Part shown: positions 25,214 through 37,310 of the stretch, one piece after another
Layout: every line of letters starts with the position of its first letter
Numbering within the stretch: the first letter of the stretch is position 1
Assembly: GCA_021397835.1 (NCBI GenBank)
Contig: JAJFZO010000113.1
Coordinates: forward strand, 620,001-684,000
Direction: 5' to 3'
From: Moringa oleifera
Lineage: Eukaryota > Streptophyta > Magnoliopsida > Brassicales > Moringaceae
Length of the DNA: 64,000 nucleotides
Program-made: the position numbers and the translations under genes
The notes under the pieces: generated by a model
Database searches by the model: none
The model's input: only the letters and a program-made list of their open reading frames with translations
Told to the model about the DNA's origin: nothing

Positions 25214-25790
25214 GACTCGTAAACTTAATGCCAAATCCTAAACCTTAAACCCGTAATCCTCATGCATTGACCTCTTAACCTTACCCTCTATACCCTAAAT
25301 CCTAACCGTTGAACACTGACTTCTTAATCTTAACCTCTAAACCCTAAAATGAAAAACTGAAACCTCATAGGCAATTTACCCTAACTTCTTAGCTCTAAAC
25401 TCTAACACCTAAACATTAAACCTTAAAATCTTAAACTCTAAATCCTAAAATCAAAATCTTAAAGTCTAAAGATAATTTACACTATACCTCTTAACCCTAA
25501 ACTCTAACTCTCAAACGTTGAAACACTTAACCCCTAGATCCTAAACATTTAGCCATAAACCCTAAATACTAAAACCAAAACCTGAACCCTAAAGCAAAAC
25601 TACTAAGTCTTAAACCCGAACCTTAACTAAAAAAACCAAACCCTAAACTCTAAATTTTGAACCCTAACCCAAATCACAAACCCCAACTCTTACACCTAAC
25701 CCTTGAATCCTAAATCAAAAGCATTAAACTCTAACCCCTAACCACTAAATTCTAAACCCTAAAACTTAAATGCTAATCTCTAAATACGTT
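25214..25790 (-). repeat. degenerate interstitial telomere-like array, CCCTAAA strand
   Basis: Dense variants of CCCTAAA on the + strand (exact CCCTAAA several times; also CCTTAAA, CTCTAAA, CCCTAAC), with no 17-bp monomer. It joins forward satellite on its left. The unit matches the plant telomere heptamer and the degeneracy indicates an old interstitial block rather than a functional end. Repeated at 52,290-52,866. Confidence 0.85.
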
Positions 25791-26440
25791 ATAATATAGG
25801 ATTTAGGGTTATGGTTTAAATTTAAGAATTAATGATTCTAGGATGAGGTTTAGGGTTTAGAGTTTAGCAACTGCGGGTTAATGTTTAGGGTTCAGAGGGT
25901 TAAAGGTTTAGTGGTTAGTGCCTAGAGTTTAAATTTTACATGTTAAGGTTTAAAGTTAGGGTTCAGGGTTAAAGGTTTAGTGGTTAGTGCCTAGAGTTTA
26001 AATTTTACATGTTAAGGTTTAAAGTTAGGGTGGGTTTAGTGTTTTGCGTTGAAGGTGGAGGAGTTAAGGCTAGGGTTATAGTTTAGAGGCTTGAATTTAG
26101 GGGTTGTGGGTTAAGAGGCTTAGGTTTTAAGGCTTAAGCTTGAGGGTTTATGGGTTTGGCTTAGGATTTAAGGGTTAGTGTTGATAATTTAGTGTTTAGA
26201 GGGTTAAGGTTTAGGTTTTGGGGTCAGAGTTTAAGGTTTTTGGTTTAAAAGTTTAAGGATTGAGGTTGGATTTAAGGTTCAGTGGTTGGAATTTAAAGTT
26301 TATGATTTGCTAGTTATTCTTTAGGTTTTATAGATTAGAGTTTAAGGGTTAAGGGTTAAGGGTTCGGGATTAAGATTTAAGATTTAAGGGTTTGGGATTA
26401 AGATATAAGGATTAAGAGTTCGGGGAGTTTTGACTAATAA
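25791..26440 (+). repeat. degenerate interstitial telomere-like array, TTTAGGG strand
   Basis: Directly after the CCCTAAA block the strand flips, and the + strand carries TTTAGGG, GGGTTAAGGGTT and GTTTAGAG-type variants. It is followed by reverse-oriented satellite. It contains a ~69-bp tandem duplication at 25,888-26,036. Repeated at 52,867-53,500. Confidence 0.85.
25888..26036 (+). repeat. 69-bp tandem duplication within the TTTAGGG block
   Basis: The GTGGTTAGTGCCTAGAG segment occurs at 25,911 and again at 25,980 with the same flanking text, so two copies of about 69 bp (the first 71 bp by a GA insertion). The same doublet is present at 52,966-53,112 with the same 69-bp spacing, so it predates the 27-kb duplication. 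Confidence 0.9.
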
Positions 26441-26540
26441 TTTACGGTGTAGGATTGAGGAATGGTGAAAAACATCTCTACATCTTTTAAGGTGGTGTTC
26501 ATCTATATTCCTTTATTATCCTAAAGCCTAAGTTTCAATT
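26441..26540. other. non-satellite junction between telomere-like block and reverse array
   Basis: About 100 bp of normal-complexity sequence (AGGAATGGTGAAAAACATCT and onwards) links the TTTAGGG block to the reverse arm. The same segment is at 53,519-53,605. No gene is seen. Confidence 0.55.
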
Positions 26541-27680
26541 TAACCTAATAAAAAATTAAGCTTAATCTATTATTGGGTCTAAAAATGAAATAGATTAAAA
26601 AGTAATTGTTTTAAATATAATTGGCTCCAAAATTATATTGAGCTTGATATATAGTTAGGTCTAAGAAATAATTTAGCTAAAAACCAAAATGTGCCTAACG
26701 TATATTAATTTAGCCCAAGTATAAATTAAACCTAATATAGAATTGAGCCTAGTAATTAATTAATCGAACAATTCATTTCAATAGTGAATTGATTAAGCCT
26801 AATATTTATTTTGCTTAATATATATATAATTGGCCCTAAAAAATGAAATGAATTTCTTTAATAATTAAGCCCAACAATTCATTTGGCCTAAAGATTCATT
26901 GAGTTTGTTAGGTCGAACAATCAATTGGGCTTAGTATTTATTTGGGTTTAATTAAAAAATTAAAATTAATAAATATTTGAACTAATATATAATTGAGTCT
27001 AACAAAATTTTAGATTTTAGGATTAATTATTTTTAATAATTAATTAGACCTAAAAAATAGTGGGACCTAGCAATTAATTAAGTTTAAGTTAATTGTGTTT
27101 AAGATTTAATCGAGCTTAATAATTAATTGGTCTCAAGATTTAATTGTGATCAAGAATTAAATAGACTTAAGATTTTGTTAAACCTATTAAAAAAACAGGC
27201 TTAGTATATACTTAGGCTCAATTTATGATTGAATATAAAAACGAAGAACTCTAATAAATAATTGAGTCCAAATACAACTGGGTTTAAGTTTTAATTTGGT
27301 TTAATATATAATTGGATCTAATAATAAATTAAGCCTATAGTTCATGAGCTCAACAATTAATTGGACCTAAGATATAATAAACCCAAATTATAATTGGACT
27401 TAAGATATATTTTGCTCTAATAAGGAATTAGACTTAATAGTAAATAATACACCTAAGATATATTTGGATCTATTATACATGAAACTTAAAAATAATTTAG
27501 TTCAAAAAAAAATTGACCCTAACTTATATAAATTTGGCACAAGAATTAATTAGGCTATAAAAATTATTAGGCTTAATATGTAATTTAGTCTAACACTTAA
27601 TTGGACCAAACAATTTATTGCACTGAAAAACTAATTGAACATTTTCAATTGGGCTTCATAAAAAAATTGGCATAATATAT
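26541..27680 (-). repeat. 17-bp satellite array, reverse orientation
   Basis: Monomers read ATTGGGTCTAA, AATTGAGCTTAAT and similar on the + strand. It has the same order as 53,606-54,750. It returns to forward orientation at an ACTAGGATCAATTATTTAGT junction near 27,685. Confidence 0.8.
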
Positions 27681-30600
27681 AATTACTAGGATCAATTATT
27701 TAGTGGGTTTATGCATGCTACGATCAATCATATATCTTACTCTCAATTACATTATTTCTTAGAACTAATTAATTGGTCTCAAATCAAATTATATCTTAGA
27801 CTCAATTAATCATTGGGCTCAAATATGTTTTAGGCCCAATTATGTATAAAGTCGAACTTGTTATTAGGCCTAATTAAATATTAGGCCCAACTAATTCTTA
27901 GGCATAATCAAGTTTTAGACCACCCACTTAATTATTAAATATTAATTGTTAGGCCATAATTTTTTGCTGAGTCTAATTAATTATTAAGCTCAATTATGTT
28001 TTAAATTTAATATTTTATTCAACACAATCACATATTACGACTAATTATTTATTAAGTTTAATTTTTTATTAAACATAATATACTGAAACATGTTACTTTA
28101 AATCGATTTATCGGTACAATATATTTAGTTTATGCACACAATACACTTTTAGCTTCAGCACAACTAAATATTGGACCCAATTATTTATTAGATCTAATTG
28201 TATATGAAATTTAAATTTTTGTTACGCCCTATTAGATATTAGGTCTAACTAATTTTTATGTAGTATTATATGGTAGGCCCGATTAATTTACTATATTTAA
28301 TTGAATTGTTAGTTTCATTATTTTATTAGGTCTAATTATATATTAAGCCAAATTATTTATTAAGCTAAAGTATATATTAACCTTTTTTTTTAAACTCAAT
28401 TAAATCTTAGACTCAATTAATTATTTGATCCAATAAATTATTAGGTCTAATTATTGATAGACCCAATCATCCACTAAGCTTAATTTTTCTTATTAGATTC
28501 AATTAAATCTTAAGCCTAACCAATTCTTAGTTACAATTAAATCTTAGGCCTAATTCATTGTTTGACAAAATGAATTATTTAGTCTAATTAACTGTTAGGC
28601 TAAATTACATCATAAAGCCAATTATTTATAGTACAATTATTATTAGGTCTAATTAATATACGTCAAGCTAAATTTGCTCATAGGTGAATTATTTCTTAGT
28701 TTCATGTACAATAAATCCAATTATATCTTGGGTCCTATTATTTATTATTATGATCAATTATTTATACACCTAAAGTATATCTTAAGTCCAATTAAATTTG
28801 AATAAAATTAGTCCAGTTTGTTTCTAGGTCTAATTAATAATGACCCAGTTATATCTTAAATCTAATTAATTATTAGACTTAATTATATTTTAGCCCAAAT
28901 TATGTGTGATGCTCAGTTAGTTCTTAGATTCAATTATATATTAAGCATTATTATTTATTAAGATCAATAATATATTTAGTCTACTTTTTATTAGGCTTAA
29001 ATAAATCTTAGGCCCAACTTGGCACAATTAAATTTTAGTTGTAATTAATTATTAGGCCAACTAAGTGTTAGACTTAAATAAATCTTATCCTTAGTAATTT
29101 ATTAGATCAATTTAGTTCTCAGACCTTGTTATATGTTAAAATCAATTATTTATTAGTTTAATTTTTTATTAGACATAATTAATTGTTAGCCAATTTTTAC
29201 ATTTGGTTCAATTTATTTAAGTGGATCAATTATATATTAAGCTAAATTGTTTAATAACAACTTAATTAATTAATGGACCTAATGAATATCTACGCTGAAT
29301 GAATTGATAGGTCCATTTATTGTTAGGCTTAATTACATATTAGGCTCAGTTATTTTTTGTATCCAACTAATTCTTAAGCCCAAATAATATGCTTAAGGCT
29401 AAACTCATTCTTAAGCCCAATAAGTTTTTAGGTTCATGCATGATAGGTTGAGTACATTATTAAACTATAGGTCTAATTAATTATTAACATAAATTATATC
29501 TATAATCTGATTATATTTGGGCTATTATATTGTAGACCTAATTATACATGAGATCTAATTATATTATATATCCAATTTTTATGATCTAATCAATTTTAAG
29601 TCTAATTATATCTTAGATCATAATATTTATTAGGTCCAATTAAATCTTAAGTCAAACTATTTTTTCATGCACTATTAAATCATTCGTCGAATTAATTATT
29701 AGATTTGATTAAATCTAGGCCTAGTTATTTATTAGGTCAAATTATATATTAAGTCTTAATTTTTGTTAAATCTAACTAATTGTCAAGTTCAATGAGTTAT
29801 TAGGTCCAATCAATAGTTAATCTCAATTACATATTCAATCTAATTAAATATTAGAACTAATTAATTTTATCCCCAATTAATAAAATTAGGCACAATTACT
29901 TATTTGGTCTAATTAATTATTGTACTCAATTATATCTTAAATTCAATTATAATTTGGGTCTGATTATATCTTAGGCTCAATCATTTTTAGGTCTAATTAT
30001 TATTTAGTTCATGCACGAGATCCAATCGTATATTAGATCTAATTAAATCTTAGACTAATTAATTTTTATACCAATTTATTAATTAATGTCATTTGGTTCT
30101 TAGAACCAATAGATCAAGCAAAATTATTTCTTAGGCTGTACATTAGTCAAATGTTTTATTAGGGGTCAACTCAATTTTAACCCTAATTATATTTTAGCTC
30201 TAATTATTTATTAGTCTCAGTTTGTTCTTACATTTAATTATCAAATCAATTAGGCCTAATTATATGTAAAATCTAATTTCTTTATTAGGTTCAATTAAAT
30301 CTTATGCATAATTAATTATTAGTCACAATTAAATTTTGTATCTAATTAATTATGAGGTGCAATTAACTGTTTTACCTAATTAATTGTTGTGTCACTAAGT
30401 AGTGGACTAAAATAAATTTAGGTGTAATCATCTATTAAGCTCAATTATATATTAAGTAAATTTATTAAGTCCAATTAATTATTAAAGTCAGCTAATTCTT
30501 AGACAACATTAAATTTTACGCCCAATAAATTAATAAACATAATTAATCATTAGGTCTAATTATTTGATAGGTCTAATATTTTATTCTTCCCAATTATGTG

Positions 30601-33193
30601 TTGAGCCTAATTGTTTATTGAGTTGAATTATATATTAAACCAAAATTTTTTATTAAAGTCAATATTTTTATCACAGGCTTAATTAATTATTTAATCAAAT
30701 GAACTACTAGGCATAATAAATTATTAGCTCCAATTGGATGTTATGCTCAATTATTTATTACGCCCATTGATTCTTAGGCCCACTTATATCTTAAACCCAA
30801 TTTTTTGTCAACCTCAATTAAATCTTTGGATCAATTAATTATTTTTCATTGTAAATTGTTTGGTCCAATTGATTGTTAGACTCAATTACATGTCAAGCTC
30901 AATACTTTTTATGATTCAATTAATTCTTAGACCCAATTAATATGCAGTATGCTAATTTTTTTTCACTTTATTTCTCCATTTCACATTAAGTAGACTTAAT
31001 TATGTCTTAGATGCTATAATTTATGATTAGATCGAAATATCTATTGGACTCAATTATTTATATGGCTTAATTATATTTTAGGTGTAATCAAAATTTGGAT
31101 CCAATTATATCTTTGGCCTAATTTGTTCTTAGGTTCAATTATTTGTTGGGCCCATGCATACTAGGTCCAATTAACTATTGGTTCATTTATATTTTAAATT
31201 TAATAAATTATTAGATCTAATTATATTTTTGATTTAATTATATATTAAGATAATTTAATTCTTAGCCTCAATTGTATATTACGCCTAATTATTTATTAGG
31301 ATCAATTATATATTAAACTTAATTTTTTATTGATCATAATTAATTTTTAGGTACAATTAAATCTTAACCTCAATTCAGTATTCATTCCAATTAATTTTTA
31401 GGCTCAATTGCATCTTACATCTACTTAATTGTAGAGCTTATTTCATTCTTAGGCCTTATTATATATTAATCTCAATTATATGTTAGGTCCAATTAATTAT
31501 TAGACTTGATTAATGAAGTTCAATTATTTATAATGAACAATTATATATTAAGTCTAATTATCATTTTAAGCCTCACTATATCTTGGCTGAATTCATTCTT
31601 TGGCCAATTTATTGGGGCCATGCATGCTAAGCCTAATTGTTTATGAGGCACAGTTATCTTAAGGTCAATTAATTATTTGACTCAATAATGTTTTAAATAT
31701 AATTTTTGTTTGACTTTTTTCACTTTTAAGATCAATTATATGTTAAACTATATTATTTGTTAGGTCCAATTATATATTGAGTTAAATTCATTTTTAGGCG
31801 TATCATGCACGCTAAGTTCAATTTTATTTTAAGCCCAATTATATTTTAAAGTTAATTATTTGGTAAGGCTAGTTCTTTCTTAGGCTCATCATGTATTAAG
31901 CTTGATAATCTAACGAATTCTTAGGTACACTTATATTTTTAGCACTCTTAATTAGTTAATTGGTCTACCCAATTAAATTTTAGGTCTAATAATCATGAGA
32001 CTCCAAGTATATATTAGGCCCTTATGTGTTAGGTCCACTTTATTCATAAGCCTAATAATTTCTTATTTTCATGCATGACAGGCATAATTATTTTAGACCA
32101 CACAGTGACCTCTTCACTAACTTTACCCCCTAAACCTTAAACTACTAACCTCTAACGTCTAACCCCTGTATGAGTCTCATTGATTCATTGTTAGTTCTTT
32201 AATTATTAGGTCTAATTACATGTCGAATAATATCTTAGATTCAATTGATTATTAGGCTTAAATATATTTTAGGCATCAATTATATATGAAGTCAAACCTT
32301 TTATTAGGCCGAATTAGATATTAGGCTTAACTAATTCCTAGGCCGAATTAAGTTTTAGACCCAGGTAATTATTAGAAATTAATTGTTAAGCCATTATTAT
32401 TTGCTAAGTTTAATTAATTGTTAGGCTCAATTACATCTTAAATTTAATTTTTTATTTGAGATGATCATATATTAAAATTAATTATTTATTAAGCTTAATT
32501 ATATATTAAGTATGATTTTTTATTAAACTCAATTAAATTTAAGGTTCAATTAGCAGTTTAGTCTAATAAATTATTAGGCTCAATAATATATTAGGCCCAT
32601 TGTGATCATATTAACAATTATATATGAAGTTCAATTTTGAATTAGACCCAACTAAATCTTAGATCCAAGTAATTAATTTTCAAAATCAATTACATATTAA
32701 GCTCAATTAATTTTTATGGGCCATTAATATAAATTAGTCTCAATTTGTTTATAATTTGAGCCCAATTACATTTGATATCTAATTTGTTCATAGGTTCAAA
32801 TATTTATTGAGCTCATGCATGTTAAACCAATTAGTTGTTGGGTCTAATTATATCTTAATCCATTTAATTGTTGGATTCATTTACATCTAAAGCTCAATTA
32901 TATAATTAAGTCCATTTAATTCTTAAGTTCAATTTTTTTATTAGATTTAATTATTAGGCTCAATTAATTATTAAGCTTGATTAATGAAGTCCAATTATAT
33001 ACAAAGCATAATTATATATTAAGTTCAATTATCATTTTAGGTTTAATTATGCATATCTAGGTTGAATTCATTTTTCAGCTCAATTATTTGTTGCGCTCAC
33101 GCATGCTAAGCCCAACTTGTTATTAAATGCAGTTACGTCTCAAGATTAATTAATCATTGAACCTAATTATATTTTAGATATAATCATTTATTT
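27681..33193 (+). repeat. 17-bp satellite array, forward orientation
   Basis: Forward monomers, no genes. It is matched by 54,751-60,240. Its 28.1-32.1 kb part is a diverged paralogue of 20.7-25.2 kb in the same unit. It contains a very short telomere-like remnant at 32,110-32,165. Confidence 0.8.
32110..32165 (-). repeat. short CCCTAAA-like remnant
   Basis: A run of ACCCCCTAAACCTTAAACTA and CTAACCTCTAAC type text, about 55 bp. The satellite before it is paralogous to that before the 25.2-kb telomere-like block. After it the array resumes in forward orientation, so the TTTAGGG half and the reverse arm are missing. Repeated at 59,163-59,212. Confidence 0.75.
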
Positions 33194-33563
33194 GACCAAT
33201 CACTCATAGATCACTCATAGATTCTAACTTGGATCTTTAGGCAAAATACAACTCATTTTGTCCGTAAGCCCGTACTTTTTTCAGCGTTTTGCTGAAGCTC
33301 TGCCAGTATAACACGGTAGCTATGTGACATGATTTGATTTTTGGACAGTCTAGTTGGAGATCTTCCCTTGTTTTTCTGTTTCTTCTTGTTTTGATTCGAT
33401 TTACTCTCTCAAGAAATAGGAGGTTTTGAGAGAGAAAGGAAAAAAGAGAAAGGGAGGAGGAAGAAAGTGTGAAAGAAATAAATTTTATTGTTTAAATAAG
33501 GTACCATCGGTCATATTTTTAAAACATGTATAGAACATGTTTTAATTTTAAAGCATGTTTCAT

Positions 33564-33609
33564 AAATCAGAAAACTATACATATATATAAATGTATAGTT
33601 TTTTGATTT
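33564..33609. repeat. hairpin in insert X, copy B
   Basis: AAATCAGAAAACTATACAT pairs with ATGTATAGTTTTTTGATTT across a short AT loop. One arm base differs from copy A (CAGAAAA against CAAAAAA), weakening a pair but keeping the palindrome. Confidence 0.65.
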
Positions 33610-33978
33610 AAATAAAAATAAAAATTTATTATTTTATTATTTTTTAAAAGTAAAATATTTTTAATTTTAAAATATTTAATTTAATCAAAAATATAAACAA
33701 TTTAAAATTTAAAATTTATTTAAAAAATTGAAAACACAAATAAAAATTAAGAAGTTATAAAAATATTTAAAAATAATATTGATCATTATAATTTAGTAAT
33801 TAATTTATATTAATGCTTACTACTGTTGACTATGGAAGCCAATGGAGGGTGAGATTCTAATAAGATCTAGCACCTACTAGAAGCTGCAAGAACATTGGTG
33901 TCTAAAAGTTGCAGACAATCTCCAACTTGCAAGATAAGCCATGGAACCTTGGTTTAGATATGAACATACGGTCGCCGC

Positions 33979-34419
33979 CTAGATGATGATGATGATAAAG
34001 ACAAAGGACGCTAATGATGTTCCTAAATTTTGCTCCTTTTGATTTACCCTTTGATGTTCTTCAAGAATGATTGACATCACAAGCTGCTTTGTCGTGAGCC
34101 AATCCACTAAAGGTAAATCATGGGAAGGTCCATACTTGAAAGAACCCATATTGTGGGAGCGAAGTAAATGTTTTATTGTCATGCTTACTGCTTGTAGGGT
34201 CTTCAATGGATGATTATACGATGCAATTTGATGAGAAAGCAATGGATTTTGCTTCTGAGTGAGGAATTCATCCTACACAAAAGGATAGCAAGTCACAAAG
34301 GTGGTAAGAGCGAGAACAGCCTGATTTGGATTCAAAAATCTTGAATTTAGCATGCTTTCGATCTCGAAAATGAAAGAGACTACAATATACATAGCCCCAT
34401 ACCAGTCATGATGGAGGTC
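33979..34419 (-). pseudogene. exon-like frame in insert X, copy B (one internal stop)
   Basis: A 147-codon minus-strand frame begins DLHHDWYGAMYIVVSFIFEI, continues through AVLALTTFVTCYPFV, hits a TAG at codon 49, then runs open for 97 codons through QKQNPLLSHQIASYNH, HNMGSFKYGPSHDLPLVDWL and SLASFVFIIIII to a TAG. The isoleucine run is a GAT trinucleotide repeat on the + strand. No ATG opens it; the longest open part would need a TTG. The frame is shared with the diverged copy A, which argues for ancestral coding. No family, catalytic motif or signal peptide is recognised. A long non-coding transcript or chance frame remains possible. The downstream minus-strand sequence to about 33,836 is less convincing. 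Confidence 0.5.
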
Positions 34420-34468
34420 CTATGGATCTAATCATTTTATTAAATTAATACAAGATTATGATTTATTT

Positions 34469-34484
34469 AATATATATATATATA
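34469..34484. repeat. (TA)n microsatellite
   Basis: TA run in insert X copy B at the same place as the longer run at 3,792-3,814. Confidence 0.85.
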
Positions 34485-35127
34485 ATTATTTTAAGGAATT
34501 ATTAAGTCATCTCTGTCATTTTATATATTAAATATATATACTAATATTTTTAAAACATTAATATTGTATATAATATAAATTTAAAGTTTTAGAAAAATAT
34601 GAATATCGATAAATTTCATTTATATCATCTTAATTTTTAAATCTAATAATACTTATTCATTAAAATTTAATATTGATTGATAATATTTTAATTTTATTTT
34701 TAAACTAAAAAATTATGTATATAAATAATATAATTTTAAATTTTATTTTAAATTTATACATCCAGATAAATATATAATTTAAAACTATTTATGATACACT
34801 ATAATTAAAAAAATTTCATTGTCGATAATATCATAATACTAATAAATTTTATTTAAAATGCTTGAATTGATTATAACACCATTTAATATTATAAGTCTCC
34901 CAAACATAAAAAGACTAATAAACCGTATTGTCAAGGTTTTTTTTTTATAAAAAAACTACAGATGTGCCTATAAGATTATTATTTTTTCACTATCATATTA
35001 TATAAGTAAAGTTTGATATACTTAGTGAAAATTAAATAATGGTTATTCAAATATTGAAAAAATACAAGAGATATTTCAAGATGCTTTAACATCATGCTAC
35101 AAAAGTAATGCTTATTTATTAAACATG

Positions 35128-36780
35128 GTCTAATTATATGTGAAGCCTAATTTTTTTATTAATCCCAATGAATTGTTAAGTATAATTGATTGTTAGGCTA
35201 AATTATAAATTTGGCCTAATTTTTTTTAACCCAATTAACATCCATTATGCATCATTTATTCCTAAGCCTAATTTTTTCATGGGTTGATACACAATATAAC
35301 CAATTAATTGTTAGACCTAATAAATTTTAGGGTCAACTAATTACTATGTCTAATTATTTATCTAGTTTAATTATATTTGATCCAAAATTTCATAAAATCC
35401 AATTATATATTAGACCTAATTATATCACATGTCTAATTTGTTATATAAAATTAATTTCACATTTAATTATATCTTAGGCTATATAAGTTTAACCCAAATA
35501 TATGTCAAACTATTTTCTTGGGCTCATACAAGTTACCTAATTAATTCAGGCATATTTAGCCCAATTTTAGATTAGGTACAATTAAATATTTGATCCAACT
35601 AATTCTTAAACTTAGTTAAATCTCAGACTCAATTAATTGTTAGGTCCAATTAATTGTTAAAGTCAATTAAATTTTAGAAAAATGTATTTATTAGGCACAA
35701 CCAATTAACTTTTTCTTTAATTAATAATTGTTTGGCCCAATTAGTTACTAAACATAATGAAATATTATGCTTAATTATATCTTAAGTCTAATTATAATTT
35801 CGATTCATGCATGCTGCATCCAATTATATTTTAAGTTAATTACAAAATAAACCTTATAATTTATTATACTTTATTATATATTAAGCTCCATTCTTTATTA
35901 GACTCAATTAAATTTTAAGTCAAATTAATTTTTTAATCACAATTAAATCTTGGATTCAATTAATTATTAGGCATAATTAATCATTTGATCCAATTATTGG
36001 GCGTCGATTATATTGCAAGCCCAAATATATTTTAGTTTTAGTTAATTATTATGCTCAAAATTTATTTTAGGCCCAATGGTACATGAGCCCAACTTGGGTC
36101 TAACTAATTTTTGTGAAAATTTACATCTTAGGCCTAATTAATTAATAGATTAAATTACTTGCGAGACCCATTCATTTGCTAAGTTTAAAAAATTATTAGG
36201 CTCAACTATATCTTAAGTCCAATATTTTATTTGGTCTAATTATATAGTTTATTTATCATGCTCAATTAAAAATTAAATCTTCAGCTCAAACAATTATTTA
36301 ACCCAACTAATTGTTAAGTCCAATTAATTATTAGGCTCAATTACACATTAAGCTCAGTTATTACTAAGCTTATTCTTAGGCCAAATTATACATTAAGCTT
36401 AATTTTTTTTACGTGTAATTTAATCTTAGGCCTAATTAATTATTTGGTTCAATAAATCATGTAGTCCAATTAACTACTAAGCTCAATTACATATTAGGCC
36501 TAATTTTTTTTTACCCCAATTAATATATGTTAGCCTTAATTTTCTATGACTAAATTATTTTTGAATTTTATGCACTACATCCTCAATTATACCTTTGGCA
36601 CTGTTATTAACTATTAGACCTTAGTTACATTGGGCCGAATTAATTATTTGCGAGACTCAACTCAAATTATAATTTGGGTCCAATTATATATCAGGTGCAA
36701 TTTTTCCCTAGGTCTAATTATAATTTGGATCCAATTATATTTTAGGCCCAAAATTGTTAGGCTTAATTGTTACATCAAAT
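35128..36780 (+). repeat. 17-bp satellite array, forward orientation
   Basis: Forward monomers with the order of 4,441-6,200 and 62,162-63,455. No gene is seen. The match to copy C ends near 36,430, where C is interrupted. Confidence 0.8.
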
Positions 36781-37310
36781 GTAATTATATCTTTAGATCA
36801 ATTTAATTAGGATAAAAGTTTTATAAAATTTTAATATTTACCTCATGTTACCGATGAAACCATTATATTTAAAAAGTAACAAATCGAACCTTAATCTATC
36901 AATTTATTTTAAATTAAACCTTATCAAAAAATTCAAAAATAAAAGCATTCATATTGAAGAGCTTACCATAAATTTTGATGTAAAATTTTTTATAAATGTA
37001 AAGGAATATTCAAGCTACCGACACAAAAAAATTTATAATTTTTTGAGTAATTATGCTATTTTTGAAAAATTTTAACATTACAAAATTAAAAAAATATATA
37101 TTTTTAGTACTCAAAAAATTATGAAACTTTTTGTGAGAGTAGCTTGAATATTTCTTTACATCTATAAAAAAAATTCATTCTGTAAGATCTTCAATTTGAA
37201 TACCTTTAATTTTTAAATTTTTTGACAAAATTTAATTTAAACCAAATTGATTTGAACATGAAGGTTTGATTGGTAATATGGAGTAAACATTAAGCTTTCA
37301 TAGGACTTTT
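36781..37310. other. AT-rich non-satellite spacer
   Basis: About 530 bp without 17-bp periodicity. It holds the best ATG-started open frame of the window, 36,845-37,075 (+, 76 codons). The residues are mostly K, N, I, F, L and S with no hydrophobic pattern, ribosomal or transposase motif that I recognise. Text such as CGAACCTTAATCTATCAATT resembles filler common in decayed plant transposons. Weak resemblance to 6,820-7,100 (module Y) is visible. I do not call the frame a gene. Confidence 0.5.

Larger units (their letters stand above)
33194..35127. mobile_element. 1.9-kb unique insert X, copy B
   Basis: Second copy of the insert seen at 2.49 and 60.24 kb. It begins in ATCACTCATAGA (the ATCACTCATAG motif is duplicated in tandem here, once in copy C) and ends at TTTATTAAACATGG. 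It carries the purine-rich GAGAGAAAGG tract at about 33,430-33,470, the hairpin, the minus-strand exon-like frame and AT-rich DNA with (TA)n. The flanks match copy C at both sides, so B and C arose by segmental duplication rather than separate insertion. Confidence 0.5.
15926..36410. repeat. large segmental duplication, copy B
   Basis: The whole region is repeated at about 43,600-63,455. Anchors and offsets: exon fragment 15,931 to 43,599 (about 27.67 kb); switch module 16,722 to 44,397 (27,675); end of reverse arm 19,558 to 46,735 (27,177); ATAGATGACATATC landmark 23,427 to 50,505 (27,078); telomere-like centre 25,789 to 52,866 (27,077); exon frame in insert X 33,979 to 61,017 (27,038). The stepwise fall in offset records deletions in copy C. 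Sampled stretches differ by roughly 0-3 in 60 bases, so the duplication is recent relative to monomer divergence. Confidence 0.85.

Noticed and set aside
25214..26440. True chromosome end or functional telomere
   Set aside because: Heptamers are highly degenerate, both strand orientations are present, and satellite continues on both sides, so it is interstitial.
33979..34000. GAT trinucleotide run as an Asp- or Ile-rich functional tract
   Set aside because: Only five units, and it is reduced or interrupted in copy A (ACGATGGTGAT); simple slippage explains it.
36845..37075. 76-codon ATG-started open frame
   Set aside because: Lies in a spacer with K/N/I/F-rich composition, no recognisable domain, no second copy in the window and no promoter or splice context. 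Possible but unsupported.
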